NCBI GenBank assembly: GCA_027660625.1
Contig: JAQDNC010000002.1
Coordinates: forward strand, 62,001-126,000
Length of the DNA stretch: 64,000 nt
DNA from: Coriobacteriaceae bacterium AM100-PB1-1D-6A
GTDB lineage: Bacteria > Actinomycetota > Coriobacteriia > Coriobacteriales > Coriobacteriaceae
Direction: 5' to 3'
In this document: positions 53,300 to 62,354 of the stretch, piece after piece
How the letters are laid out: each line of letters begins with the position of its first letter
Position numbering within the stretch: the stretch's first letter is position 1
Position numbers and translations under genes: made by a program
The notes under the pieces: generated by a model
The model's database searches: none
What the model was told of the DNA's origin: nothing
What the model saw: the letters and a program-made list of their open reading frames with translations, nothing else

Positions 53300-54271
53300 A
53301 TGACCGACGCTAATAGAAAGCCGTGGCTTACGGCGTCAGAGCAGATTGATCATCTCAAATCGAGGGGTGTCCATTTCTCGCTGATGAGCGAAGACGATGC
53401 CAGAGCTTACCTGGAGAAGAACAACAACTATTTTCGCCTGCGTGCTTATCGACTTGGGTTTCCTAAAGTTGAAGAAGGAGCCCGTAAGGGAGAGTATGCA
53501 AATCTAGACTTTAAGATGTTAGTCGACTTGTCGATCGTCGACATGCTCCTTCGTTATGAAATGTTGCCTCTTACACTCGATGTAGAGCACTTTGCAAAGG
53601 TAAAACTCCTAAAGCGTATCGAGATGGAGGGGGAGGACGGCTATGCGGTCGTCTCGGATTATATTTCTTCCTACGATGGTGTGAAACACGATGGGACGCC
53701 GTGTAATTCTCTAAAGGATGAGATTCTTAGATGCAAGAACAGTCCTTACACTGGCGGATTGATTGCTAGGTACGCTGATTTCGAATTCCCCGTGTGGGCT
53801 TTTATCGAAGTCGTCTCCTTCGGCTCGTTTCTATACTTCTATAAGTTTTGCGCCCAAAGGTTCAATGACCGCGAGATGCTTAACGAGTTTTATATATTCC
53901 AGGCTGTCAAGTCGTTAAGAAATGCATGTGCGCACAATAACTGTGTCTTGAATGATCTGAGCGCCGGCGACCCCATCCATGAGCCTAGAAATGCCGTCAT
54001 GCGGGAGCTCTCGAATATTTCTCGCATCGGTTCTGGACAGCGCAAGAACAAGATGAGCAATGATCGGATACAGCAAATCGTTACTACGTTATATGCGCAC
54101 AAGGAGCTGGCCTCGAAGGGAGTCTCTGAACACCGTGCGAGGAGCCTGGCATTATTCGTTGAGAGAATGAATGAGCATATTGATTACTATCGTGGTAATC
54201 CTCAAGTGCTAACGGGATTTGAATTCCTTACGAAGGTAATTGATGCGTGGTTTCCCGTTGACGTAAATTAA
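53300..54271 (+). CDS. Abi_2 family abortive-infection protein (AbiD/AbiF type)
   Basis: About 323 residues from the ATG at 53300 with GGAGA upstream. The N-terminus KPWLTASEQIDHLKSRGV, then NNNYFRLRAYRLGF, ADFEFPVWAFIEVVSFGSF and the active-site motif VKSLRNACAHNN (R207-N208, H212) are typical of the Abi_2/AbiF family, a HEPN superfamily. Such proteins act in phage defence by RNA cleavage in several systems. It is followed at ~60 bp by a candidate small RNA (54330-54415). Confidence 0.88.
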   Translation: MTDANRKPWLTASEQIDHLKSRGVHFSLMSEDDARAYLEKNNNYFRLRAYRLGFPKVEEGARKGEYANLDFKMLVDLSIVDMLLRYEMLPLTLDVEHFAKVKLLKRIEMEGEDGYAVVSDYISSYDGVKHDGTPCNSLKDEILRCKNSPYTGGLIARYADFEFPVWAFIEVVSFGSFLYFYKFCAQRFNDREMLNEFYIFQAVKSLRNACAHNNCVLNDLSAGDPIHEPRNAVMRELSNISRIGSGQRKNKMSNDRIQQIVTTLYAHKELASKGVSEHRARSLALFVERMNEHIDYYRGNPQVLTGFEFLTKVIDAWFPVDVN

Positions 54272-54329
54272 ACGTTGAATCTGTGGCGGCGGCTAATGCA
54301 ACATATTGTGGCAGCATTTGGTGTATTCT

Positions 54330-54415
54330 GTCGATGCAACGAAAAACAGTAGCTTTTTGTAGTAGCTGTTTTGTAAGGGGGTTCCTTCCGAAAGGAGGGC
54401 ATCCCCTATTTTTAT
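54330..54415 (+). ncRNA. Candidate small RNA downstream of the Abi_2 gene
   Basis: Two consecutive hairpins. Hairpin 1 is AAAACA-GTA-GCT ... AGC-TGTTTT (54343-54372). Hairpin 2 is GGGG..CCTTCC-GAAA-GGAGGG..CCCC (54377-54406) with a GNRA loop and a U-tract TATTTTT, so it is an intrinsic terminator. Together they would give an ~85-nt transcript ending at ~54413. A TATTCT at 54324-54329 might be a -10 element, but no clear -35 was seen. A structured RNA class near AbiF-family genes is known; a match to it has not been confirmed here. Confidence 0.5.
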
Positions 54416-54519
54416 GGCGCCGTGATCGGCAGCCTTCACTCATGGGCAGCCTGTAGACCAACATATGTCTTTGACTAAAATAAACCCAATTGCGGTGGAG
54501 GCCTTCGGGCGACACCTGA

Positions 54520-54549
54520 AGAGGGTTGATGCGTCGGCCCTCTATTTTG
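54520..54549 (+). terminator. Second hairpin with T-tract in the island gap
   Basis: AGAGGG pairs with CCCTCT across a 12-nt loop and is followed by ATTTTGTTT. An 8-bp inverted repeat GATGTAAG / CTTACATC (54554-54561 and 54578-54585) follows it. The gap from 54416 to 55200 is otherwise without a convincing gene. Confidence 0.45.
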
Positions 54550-54760
54550 TTTGGATGTAAGATTCGGCCTGTCAAAACTTACATCTCAATTGAGAAAAGA
54601 TGAAAGTGCGTGTGATTTTCTGCTCGCATGTAACTTTACTGATGTTCATTTACCTGGCTCTAATCCGCAAAGGATTCTTTGCTGAGGATTGACCGCGACT
54701 GTTCATATCCTTAGAGTGTGAATTGTGATGAGGCCTTGCGACGGTACGTCCGGCTTGGTC

Positions 54761-54790
54761 CGCGGGAACCGCCGAAAGGCGGTTTTCGCG
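54761..54790. repeat. GAAA-loop hairpin in the non-coding gap
   Basis: CGCG(GG)AACCGCC-GAAA-GGCGGTT(TT)CGCG is a perfect 7-bp stem that continues into a 4-bp outer stem. It carries a GNRA-type loop, the same loop as in the candidate RNA at 54377. Confidence 0.6.
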
Positions 54791-54857
54791 TTTAAGTGGC
54801 TGTTTTCCGAGGGGCATTTGTCACGTTCTTGCTTTGGGACAGTGGGTTTTCATCGCT

Positions 54858-54992
54858 GTTTTCGGAAGTGCGGGGAAAAATCGGAAACCTCCGAGCGCAC
54901 CCCGATTTTCGGCAACAAAACCGCAGGTCGCGGAAGGCTAAAACAGGGGGTCTGGTCTGTCGATCTCGGTTTTTCACCGCACTTCCGGAAAC
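54858..54992. repeat. 135-bp foldback element
   Basis: Arms at 54858-54883 (GTTTTCGGAAGTGCGGGGAA...) and 54967-54992 (...TTCACCGCACTTCCGGAAAC) pair over 26 positions with three mismatches. The interior has no start codon with a ribosome site. The plus-strand open frame across it is not supported by any start signal. It resembles the element at 8992 in shape but not in sequence. Confidence 0.55.
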
Positions 54993-55204
54993 GCCCGACG
55001 GAAGTATGCGGCATATTTTGGAACCCTCGAGCACATCGTCCTTTTCATGAAAAGAACCTGCAGGTAGGAGCGTTGCCACTATCCAGTGTGGTTGACGTGT
55101 CTAGAATTTGCCGCACACTTTCGGATTTTGCATAAGCTCGACTGGTTTGTTTATCGATTGGGACAGATGAATCTTGTCTGGACCTCGTTATATGTATTTA
55201 AATG

Positions 55205-55234
55205 GATGAACTTAACCTATAAGTTAAGTTCATC
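55205..55234. promoter_or_regulatory. Perfect palindrome operator upstream of the small ORF / XRE pair
   Basis: GATGAACTTAAC-CTATAA-GTTAAGTTCATC, two exact 12-base half-sites with a 6-bp spacer. It ends 19 bp before the TTG start of the small gene and 233 bp before the XRE gene, the position expected for the operator of an autoregulated toxin-antitoxin pair. Confidence 0.6.
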
Positions 55235-55253
55235 TAGAAATGGGAGGTGTCCT

Positions 55254-55427
55254 TTGGCAGAAGGATATGAACTTGTCGAATATAGAGACCTCAAGGGTCG
55301 ACCGTTTTGGGAATTGACGGCTTCTCCCGATAACTCTCAATTCCAGAAAATGTTGTCAGACCATAAGCGGAAATTAACCGCTCAAACAATGATCGGCCAG
55401 AATAGCACGTCAGCTTCTGGAATCTGA
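55254..55427 (+). CDS. Small protein, possible toxin or partner of the XRE gene
   Basis: 57 residues from a TTG with GGGAGGTG upstream. The sequence is charged (EYRDLKGRPFWELT, SDHKRKLTAQT) and soluble, without recognised motif. It lies 40 bp before an XRE-type regulator and behind a palindrome, which fits a toxin-antitoxin arrangement, but the protein is too short and unlike HigB or RelE to name. Upstream in-frame ATGs (55164, 55203) lack ribosome sites. Confidence 0.5.
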   Translation: MAEGYELVEYRDLKGRPFWELTASPDNSQFQKMLSDHKRKLTAQTMIGQNSTSASGI

Positions 55428-55467
55428 GCGCTGACTTTTATACTTGGTTTTCGAAACGGAGAATACA

Positions 55468-55854
55468 ATGATTAAAGTAGATCTATCTGATTTTTATGCC
55501 GAAACAGAAAGTATCGAAACGCGCGCTTATGAACATGCACTAGATATTGAGTTTATTGTTCATCGCGAAATGAAACGTTTGGGATTGAGCAAAAGTGAGC
55601 TGGCAAATCGTATGGGCATAAGCCTTCAGTCGCTTTCTAAGCTCTTGAATTCTCAACCTAATATGACTCTAAAGACGATTGCAAAGTTCGAACTTGCTCT
55701 GGGCATTAAGATCGTTCCGCAGGTTATCGTCAGCTATTCCAAAGAACTGCCGTTTCTTCCATCCAACTATTCCGTGCGAGAGCAATGTACATCGCCTGGC
55801 ATTATTCCCACAGAGCTGTCAGCAGATTGCGATGTGCCTTTTCAGGGCGAATAG
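55468..55854 (+). CDS. XRE-family helix-turn-helix regulator
   Basis: 128 residues from ATG 55468, preceded by CGGAGAA. A helix-turn-helix of the Cro/C1 type spans about residues 30-75 (REMKRLGLSKSELANRMGIS, SLSKLLNSQPNMTLKTIAKF). The N-terminus contains an acidic region and the C-terminus a Pro/Cys tail. The probable role is the antitoxin or self-repressor of the pair with the small upstream protein, acting on the palindrome at 55205. Confidence 0.8.
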   Translation: MIKVDLSDFYAETESIETRAYEHALDIEFIVHREMKRLGLSKSELANRMGISLQSLSKLLNSQPNMTLKTIAKFELALGIKIVPQVIVSYSKELPFLPSNYSVREQCTSPGIIPTELSADCDVPFQGE

Positions 55855-56009
55855 CAGCCTTTCAATGAGCCTGAGTCGGACGAGTTGCCACTCCCACATC
55901 CTCTAAAAAAGTTCTTAAAACAGCCTTAAAGGCGCCCCAGCTCGCGTTGACAGCGTAAAATACGCATGTTTGACTATGACTAAAGTGGATTTTAGGGGAG
56001 GAGAACGCC

Positions 56010-58148
56010 ATGGAGGTGCTGGTTGTTGGCAACACCGCATATGCTGACGATGACTTTTGTGCCAAGGCGTTCCCCGGGGACCATGTGCAGGTCGTAGCCG
56101 CGCAGGACACGCGCCGCGACGAGTCATCGCCCCATGCCTCGTGGAAAGAGCTTCTGCAACACCTGGATCAGGCCTACGAGTTCGAACGCGTGGTCTACCT
56201 GTCTAATTACCTTACCCCGCATACCGATACCGTGGGCGATATCGAGCTGCTGCGCACGGTCTTTCGTGCGTGCGCGGGTCGCCGGGTCCAACTGCTGTAT
56301 GTAGCGGGGCCCGCGGGAGCCGAGGGCGCCGCCGATGCCGCGGGGCGAACGGGCAAGGGCATTATCGCGCACGCAGCCAACGACCTGTGCCGCTACTACG
56401 CTGCTCGCGAGGGCGTTCAGACCAAGATTCTGCGCGTGCCGTTCCTGTATACCGCGTCTGCCGCGCTGGAGGACCCGTTTTTGGTGCCGCTGTTCGACGC
56501 GTGCTCAACCGGATCGGTCGCTCTGCAGGGCGCGCAGGATGCGGCGTTTCCCCTGCTGTGTGCCGAGGAGCTTGCGGTGCTGGTACGCCGTATCTTCGAT
56601 AGCTGGGATGGTAACTTTGAGACGCTCGACGTAGCCGATACCTTCCATCACACGGCGGGTGAAGTGGGCGAGGCCCTTCAGGCGCTGTTCCCAGGGCTCT
56701 CAGTTGCCTATGGTGATTCTGCCGGCTACGCCCTGCCCGCCAGCGACGTCGCTCGCGTGCGCTATGGCTGGTTTCAGCGCTACGACTTGCTGCGCGATCT
56801 TTCGACCATTCAAACGCGTTGGGATGCCGGCCGCGCAAAGAAGGTCAACCCCTTGCGCGCCGCCATCGACCGCATCCAAATGCGCACGCTGCCTATTAAA
56901 TGCCTGGAGACGGGCGTTGCCTGGGTCCTGTTCGAGGTGCTGGAGCACCTGTTCTCCCAATCGGCCCAGCTCAACGTGCTCGATTATCGCCTGCTCTATG
57001 TGGTGCTGATCGGCACGCTGTATGGCTTGGACTTTGGCTTGGTCGCGGCACTGCTGGCTTCGATTGGCCTGGCGGCGAGCTACTTTACTCAGTACGGCTA
57101 TACCTTCCAGGGTCTGTTCTACGAGCCGTCCAACTGGATGCCGTTTATTGCGTACTTTGTTGTGGGTGCCGTGTGCGGCTATGTGCAGCTGCGCAACAGC
57201 GAGGCCATTAGGGCGGAGCGCGATCAAAACGAGCTCGTGCGCAACCGCAATACGTTCCTTACGCAGCTCTACCACGACGCGATCGAGGACAAGCGCGCGT
57301 ACAGGCGCCAGATCGTGGGTCGCCACGACAGCTTTGGCAAGATCTTTGCCGTGACACAGGAGCTCGACGTGCTCAACCCACGCGATATCTATCGCAAGTG
57401 CTGCGAGCTTTTGGGCGAGATCCTCGAGAACGATTCGGTGGCGATCTACCATGTTTCGGGCGGGGCATTTGCACGCCTGGTGGCAGCAAGTCCCGCGATT
57501 GCCGAAGATGCCGCACGCTCGCTCACGCTCGAGCAGCTTGCCCCTCTTTTGGGCGACGGGGGTCGTTCGAACCTGTGGGTGAACCGCGAGCTGACGCCGG
57601 GGCTTCCCATGTTTGGATACACGATCGAGCGCGACGGGGCACCCGCCGTGTTGATCTTTGTGCGTCGTGCGGCCGAAAACCAAATGACCCTCTATTATCA
57701 AAACCTGTTCCGCATCTTGTGCGGCCTGGTCGAAAGCGCGTTGGGCCGTGCCTTTGATTATGAGGCGGTGGCGCAGGATAAACGCTGCGTTGACGGCACT
57801 TGCGTGCTCAAGCAGGCGGCCTTTGGCCAAGAGCTCGCGGCGGCGCAGACGCTGGCAGATAGCAAGATGGGGAGTTTTTTGCTCCTGCGCGTGGTACCGG
57901 GCATGGAGCCTGTCGGCGAGCTGGTGGGCGCAATTGGGTCGGCAATCCGCGAGAGCGACGCGGCGGGCTTGGTCGACGGCGACGTGCTCTACCTGCTTAT
58001 GCGCCAAGCAAAGGCGTGCAATCTGCCCATTATCCGCGAGCGCCTGAGCGCAAAGCATATTGCGGTGGAGCCCGTCGACGGCGAGGACATCGTGGCGCTG
58101 TTGCAGCACATCTCTTACACCGGTGACGGTGAGGGGGGTGCCGCTTGA
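56010..58148 (+). CDS. pelD: Pel polysaccharide regulator PelD with N-terminal SDR-like domain
   Basis: 712 residues. Residues 1-~275 resemble a NAD-dependent epimerase fold (VLVVGNTAYADDD). About 305-400 hold four hydrophobic helices. A GAF-like domain lies about 430-580, and the C-terminal ~120 residues are a degenerate GGDEF. There the active-site GGDEF is replaced by DGDVL, but the inhibitory-site motif RESD (R647 to D650) is kept, as in PelD, a c-di-GMP receptor that switches on Pel synthesis. A TTGACA and palindrome GCGTAAAATACGC lie 60 bp upstream; a matching -10 is unclear. It heads the operon. Confidence 0.85.
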   Translation: MEVLVVGNTAYADDDFCAKAFPGDHVQVVAAQDTRRDESSPHASWKELLQHLDQAYEFERVVYLSNYLTPHTDTVGDIELLRTVFRACAGRRVQLLYVAGPAGAEGAADAAGRTGKGIIAHAANDLCRYYAAREGVQTKILRVPFLYTASAALEDPFLVPLFDACSTGSVALQGAQDAAFPLLCAEELAVLVRRIFDSWDGNFETLDVADTFHHTAGEVGEALQALFPGLSVAYGDSAGYALPASDVARVRYGWFQRYDLLRDLSTIQTRWDAGRAKKVNPLRAAIDRIQMRTLPIKCLETGVAWVLFEVLEHLFSQSAQLNVLDYRLLYVVLIGTLYGLDFGLVAALLASIGLAASYFTQYGYTFQGLFYEPSNWMPFIAYFVVGAVCGYVQLRNSEAIRAERDQNELVRNRNTFLTQLYHDAIEDKRAYRRQIVGRHDSFGKIFAVTQELDVLNPRDIYRKCCELLGEILENDSVAIYHVSGGAFARLVAASPAIAEDAARSLTLEQLAPLLGDGGRSNLWVNRELTPGLPMFGYTIERDGAPAVLIFVRRAAENQMTLYYQNLFRILCGLVESALGRAFDYEAVAQDKRCVDGTCVLKQAAFGQELAAAQTLADSKMGSFLLLRVVPGMEPVGELVGAIGSAIRESDAAGLVDGDVLYLLMRQAKACNLPIIRERLSAKHIAVEPVDGEDIVALLQHISYTGDGEGGAA

Positions 58149-59050
58149 TCTCGCTTGTCGTTGCTGCCGTCTTGCTGCTGATTCATGCGTTGGTTTGCCT
58201 GATGCTGTGGACGCTCATGAAGCTGGGCCTGCTGCCGGTGCGCGGGCACATGCTGGCTGTGATAGTGCTGGTTCCGCTGTGGGGCCCGTTGCTGGTGGTT
58301 CTGCTATCGGTCCGTAGCGCGGTGTTTGGCGAGGGGCTGAAAGAGTCTGCGCTGGAGTCGCTGCGCTTCAACGACGACCTGCATCGTAGCATGTCGGTAC
58401 CGAGTGGTGAGGACGATGCAGGCGTAGTGCCGCTCGAGGAGGCGCTCATCGTCAATTACCCGGCATACCGGCGCCGCCTTATGCTCTCCATGCTCACCGA
58501 GGAGCCCGACGCGTACCTGGCGCAGCTGCAGGCGGCTAAGCTTAACGACGACGTTGAGGTGGCGCACTATGCCGCGACGGCGGTGGCGCAGATCTCCAAG
58601 GAGTCCGACCTTAAACTGCAGCAGCTGGAGCGCGCCTTTAAGACGGACCCGAGCGCGCAAAACCTCATCGAATACTGTGATTTTCTTGGTGAATACTTGG
58701 GCTCGGGCTTGGCCGAGGGGCGCGTGGCTCAGATTCAGCGCCAACAGTACGCGCGCCTGCTTGCGTGTCGCTGCGAGCGCGAGGATACCCTCGAGCTGCG
58801 CATTCGATACGCGACGGCGCTGGCCGATGTCGGACAGGTCGACGAGGCACAGGCCGTGACCGACCAGCTGGTGCTCGACGTGCCCGAGGAGCAGGAGGTT
58901 TGGATGCTTTGCCTGCGCCTGGCCGTGATGCGCCGCGACGGTGAAGAGGTCCACCGTGTGATCGATGCGATTGACAAGCAACATGTGTATTTGAGCGCCG
59001 ACAACCGCGAGCAGCTGGCGTTTTGGCGCGACGGGGAGGAGGCCCGATGA
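58145..59050 (+). CDS. pelE: Pel biosynthesis protein PelE-like (membrane anchor with helical repeats)
   Basis: 301 residues, starting in ATGA overlap with pelD. Two N-terminal hydrophobic helices (about 1-55) are followed by a soluble helical region resembling TPR repeats (EEPDAYLAQLQAAKLNDDVE, ELRIRYATALADVGQVDEAQ). In Pel systems PelE links the PelD receptor to the glycosyltransferase. Assigned chiefly from size, architecture and place between pelD and the deacetylase gene. Confidence 0.78.
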   Translation: MISLVVAAVLLLIHALVCLMLWTLMKLGLLPVRGHMLAVIVLVPLWGPLLVVLLSVRSAVFGEGLKESALESLRFNDDLHRSMSVPSGEDDAGVVPLEEALIVNYPAYRRRLMLSMLTEEPDAYLAQLQAAKLNDDVEVAHYAATAVAQISKESDLKLQQLERAFKTDPSAQNLIEYCDFLGEYLGSGLAEGRVAQIQRQQYARLLACRCEREDTLELRIRYATALADVGQVDEAQAVTDQLVLDVPEEQEVWMLCLRLAVMRRDGEEVHRVIDAIDKQHVYLSADNREQLAFWRDGEEAR

Positions 59051-60927
59051 GCGTGGTGCAACATATCCGCGACCGTGCAGGCCGCTTTCGCTGGATGGGA
59101 CTCCTCGTGGTGTGGGCTGTTTTTTTCGTCATGGCCGCCGTGCTGCTGGTGGAGCGTGCCGGCGTGCAGTACAGTGCGGGTCAGCATAAGCTGGGGATGC
59201 TTGCAGCCAACGATGCGGTGCCGGCCTCCTTGGCAATCTTTGGCCAAAAGCCCACGTGCCTGGTCATTACCGATTCCGATCAAGCTGGCGTCGAGGACGT
59301 AAAGGAACAGTTCGACCAGATCCTGCTTGACATGAAGATCGCGCACCGCGACGTGGACCTTGCCCTGGATGGTGCGGATGCCATTCCCTCGCTGACCTCC
59401 TTCGATCGCGTGATTTTGCTCATGCCGTCGCTCGATGGGCTCGGTACGCACCTGAGCGACATTATGAGTCGGGTGAGTGCCGGCGGTTCGCTTATGCTCG
59501 CCATGCCGCCGGATAACTCGAGCTATCTGCAAGTGATTGCCTCCAAGCTTGGCATTGAATCGGCCGGATATGACTATGTAAAAGCCGAAAGTATCGTTCC
59601 GAGCGAGGACTTTATGTTGGGCGGAGGAGAGCGCTACGAGCTCTCGGATCCCTTCGATTCTTCGCTCTCGGTTTCATTGCGCGAAACGGCCCACGTATGG
59701 GCAAAGACCGGTGACACGGGCGCGCCTCTCATTTGGTCTAACGATTGCGGCAGCGGTCACACCGTGGTGTGCAACATTGGCATCTACGACAAGGTTATGC
59801 GTGGGTTCTATGCTTCGGCCATAAGCTTACTGGGTGATGCCACGGCCTATCCGGTCATCAACAGCGCCGTGTTCTATTTTGACGACTTTCCTAGCCCCGT
59901 GCCCTCGGGTGATGGTACTTATATCAAGCGTGACTACGGCCTTTCCATTGCGGATTTTTACACCAAGGTCTGGTGGCCCGATCTGCAAAAGCTCGCGCAA
60001 AAATACGGCATTCGCTATACCGGCGTGATGATCGAAAACTACGAGGACGCGGTCAACCAGACCGAGCCCGCGCGACAGGCCGATACCACGCAGTTCCGCT
60101 ATTTTGGCGGCATGCTGCTGCAGATGGGCGGCGAGCTGGGCTTTCACGGCTACAACCATCAGCCGCTTGCGCTCTGGGACACCGACTATGGTACGTTGTA
60201 CGTCTACAAGACCTGGAAGAACAAAGAGACGCTCGTCGCTTCGCTCAACGAACTTATCGCGTTTCAGGACGAGGTCCTGCCCAATGCTCATGGCTCGGTT
60301 TACGTGCCGCCGTCGAATATCCTTTCGGCTCGCGCGCGCAAGCTTATCGGTACCGATGTTCCGCGCATTAAGACCATTGCCAGTACGTATTTTGAGGATG
60401 GCACCGACCTGCCGTACGTGCAGGAGTTTGGCGTGGCGAGCGATGGCATTGTGGAGCAGCCACGTATTGTCTCGGGCGGCATGGTCGACGATTCCTATAT
60501 GCGGCTGGCAGCCGTGTCCGAGCTCAACATGCACTACGTGAGCACGCACTTTATGCACCCGGACGACCTTTTGGACCCCGATCGCGGTGCCAAGGAGGGC
60601 TGGGAGGTCTACAAGGGCGGCCTGGTCGACTACCTGGAGTGGCTTACCAAATCCGCGCCCGACCTGCGGCACCAGACGGCGTCGGAGTGCTCCGGTGCCA
60701 TCCAGCGTTTTTCGTCCGTGACGGTGAACGTTGATACCAGCGCGGATGCCTGGACGCTCAGCCTGGGCAATTTCCACGACGAGGCGTGGCTCATGTTCCG
60801 CGCCAATAATGGCGAGCCGGGTGCGGTGACGGGTGGCGAACTGACGCACCTTCCGGGCAATCTGTATCTGCTCAAGGCCACGGACAAGACGGTGACCATT
60901 GCGCGCAAGGAGGGTGGCGATAAATGA
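59047..60927 (+). CDS. DUF2194/PelA-type polysaccharide deacetylase
   Basis: 626 residues from the ATG that overlaps the pelE stop. One N-terminal membrane helix (VWAVFFVMAAVLLV). A first domain (about 50-250) resembles PelA-associated glutamine-amidotransferase-like region, followed by a CE4-type domain with the metal/catalytic FDDFPSPVP and HGYNH (the HxxxH-type ligands) and later STHFMHPDD. Gram-positive pel clusters encode a PelA deacetylase of this kind. It would remove acetyl groups from the GalNAc-rich Pel polymer. Confidence 0.82.
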   Translation: MSVVQHIRDRAGRFRWMGLLVVWAVFFVMAAVLLVERAGVQYSAGQHKLGMLAANDAVPASLAIFGQKPTCLVITDSDQAGVEDVKEQFDQILLDMKIAHRDVDLALDGADAIPSLTSFDRVILLMPSLDGLGTHLSDIMSRVSAGGSLMLAMPPDNSSYLQVIASKLGIESAGYDYVKAESIVPSEDFMLGGGERYELSDPFDSSLSVSLRETAHVWAKTGDTGAPLIWSNDCGSGHTVVCNIGIYDKVMRGFYASAISLLGDATAYPVINSAVFYFDDFPSPVPSGDGTYIKRDYGLSIADFYTKVWWPDLQKLAQKYGIRYTGVMIENYEDAVNQTEPARQADTTQFRYFGGMLLQMGGELGFHGYNHQPLALWDTDYGTLYVYKTWKNKETLVASLNELIAFQDEVLPNAHGSVYVPPSNILSARARKLIGTDVPRIKTIASTYFEDGTDLPYVQEFGVASDGIVEQPRIVSGGMVDDSYMRLAAVSELNMHYVSTHFMHPDDLLDPDRGAKEGWEVYKGGLVDYLEWLTKSAPDLRHQTASECSGAIQRFSSVTVNVDTSADAWTLSLGNFHDEAWLMFRANNGEPGAVTGGELTHLPGNLYLLKATDKTVTIARKEGGDK

Positions 60928-62351
60928 GAATCTGCTTGGTACTCGAGGGTTGCTACCCCTATGTGCACGGCGGCGTATCTACCTGGATGCATGGCTATAT
61001 CCAGGCCATGCACGAGCATGAGTTTGTGCTATGGGTGATCGGCGCACATGCTGCCGACCGCGGCAAGTTTGTCTACGAGCTGCCCGGCAACGTGGTCGAG
61101 GTGCACGAGGTGTTCCTGGACGATGCCCTGCGGCTTTCGGGCGAGCAACACGAAGCCAGTTTTAACGACCGCGAGCGCGAGGCGCTACGCCGCCTGGTGT
61201 CGCTCTCCAATCCGGACTGGGACGTGTTATTCGATATCTTCCACCGCCGTCGCGTGCATCCACTCTCGTTTTTGCAGAGCCGCACGTTTATGGATATCTT
61301 TCGCGACGTGTGCCTGGCCGAGTACCCTTACACGCCCTTTGCCGATGCATTCCACACCATGCGCTCCATGTTGCTGCCCGTGCTCTACCTGTTGGGCAGC
61401 GAGGTGCCGGTGGCCGATGTGTACCATGCCATCTCGACCGGCTACGGTGGCCTGCTCGCCTGCCTGGGCTCAAGCGTTCACCATGCGCCGGTGCTGCTGA
61501 CCGAGCATGGCATCTATACCCGCGAGCGCGAGGAAGAGATCATTCGCGCCGATTGGGTGGTTCCGTCGTTTAAGGACCGCTGGATTCGCTTTTTCTACCT
61601 GCTTTCGGAGGAGATCTACCGCCGCGCCTTCCGCGTGACCAGTTTGTTCCATAACGCCCGCAAGACGCAGATCGATATGGGCTGCGATGCGGACAAATGC
61701 CTGGTCATCCCCAACGGCATCCAGTTCGACCGCTTTAAGGACATTCCCTTAAAGCCCGATGACGGCTGGGTGGACATTGGCGCGGTGGTGCGCCTGGCGC
61801 CCATCAAGGACGTCAAGACCATGATCTATGCCTTCTTTGAGCTGCATGAGCGCCTGCCCAAGGTGCGCCTGCACATCATGGGCGGCGTGGACGACGAAGA
61901 GTACGGCGCCGAGTGCCATGCGCTGGTTGACACCCTGGGCGTGCGCGACCTGATATTTACCGGCCGCGTTAACGTGGTCGAGTACATGGAAAAGCTCGAC
62001 TTTACCATTTTAACGAGCATCTCCGAGGGCCAGCCGCTCAGCGTGCTGGAGTCGCTTGCAGCGCGCCGTCCCTGCGTGACGACCGAGGTGGGCTGCTGCC
62101 GCGAGCTGCTCGAGGGCGCCCCGGGCGACGACTTTGGCGTGGCGGGTTTTGTGACGCCGCCCATGTATCGCAAGGGCTTGGCTGATGCCATGGAGCGCAT
62201 GTGCGTGAGCCGCGCCCGCCGTATCGAGATGGGGGAGCGCGGGCAGCGTCGCGTTGCCACGTACTTTTTGCACGAGCAGATGCTCGCCAACTATCGCGCG
62301 CTGTACGACGAGACGGCGTGTGCGTTTAACCTGCCCAGAGAGGGGGAGTAG
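60924..62351 (+). CDS. pelF: Pel glycosyltransferase
   Basis: 475 residues, overlapping the deacetylase gene by 4 bp. A GT4 enzyme with CLVLEGCYPYVHGGVSTWMHG, a signature of PelF, then FHNARKTQIDMGC, VVRLAPIKDVKTMIYAF, and the E-x7-E donor site in SISEGQPLSVLESLA. PelF is a soluble cytoplasmic enzyme that polymerises the Pel chain from UDP-GalNAc or UDP-GlcNAc under PelD-PelE-PelG control. Confidence 0.93.
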   Translation: MRICLVLEGCYPYVHGGVSTWMHGYIQAMHEHEFVLWVIGAHAADRGKFVYELPGNVVEVHEVFLDDALRLSGEQHEASFNDREREALRRLVSLSNPDWDVLFDIFHRRRVHPLSFLQSRTFMDIFRDVCLAEYPYTPFADAFHTMRSMLLPVLYLLGSEVPVADVYHAISTGYGGLLACLGSSVHHAPVLLTEHGIYTREREEEIIRADWVVPSFKDRWIRFFYLLSEEIYRRAFRVTSLFHNARKTQIDMGCDADKCLVIPNGIQFDRFKDIPLKPDDGWVDIGAVVRLAPIKDVKTMIYAFFELHERLPKVRLHIMGGVDDEEYGAECHALVDTLGVRDLIFTGRVNVVEYMEKLDFTILTSISEGQPLSVLESLAARRPCVTTEVGCCRELLEGAPGDDFGVAGFVTPPMYRKGLADAMERMCVSRARRIEMGERGQRRVATYFLHEQMLANYRALYDETACAFNLPREGE

Positions 62352-62354
62352 CCG

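Noticed and set aside
54725..55135. 136-codon frame across the foldback element
   Set aside because: No ribosome site at the start, Arg/Lys/Cys-rich composition, and it runs through inverted repeats.
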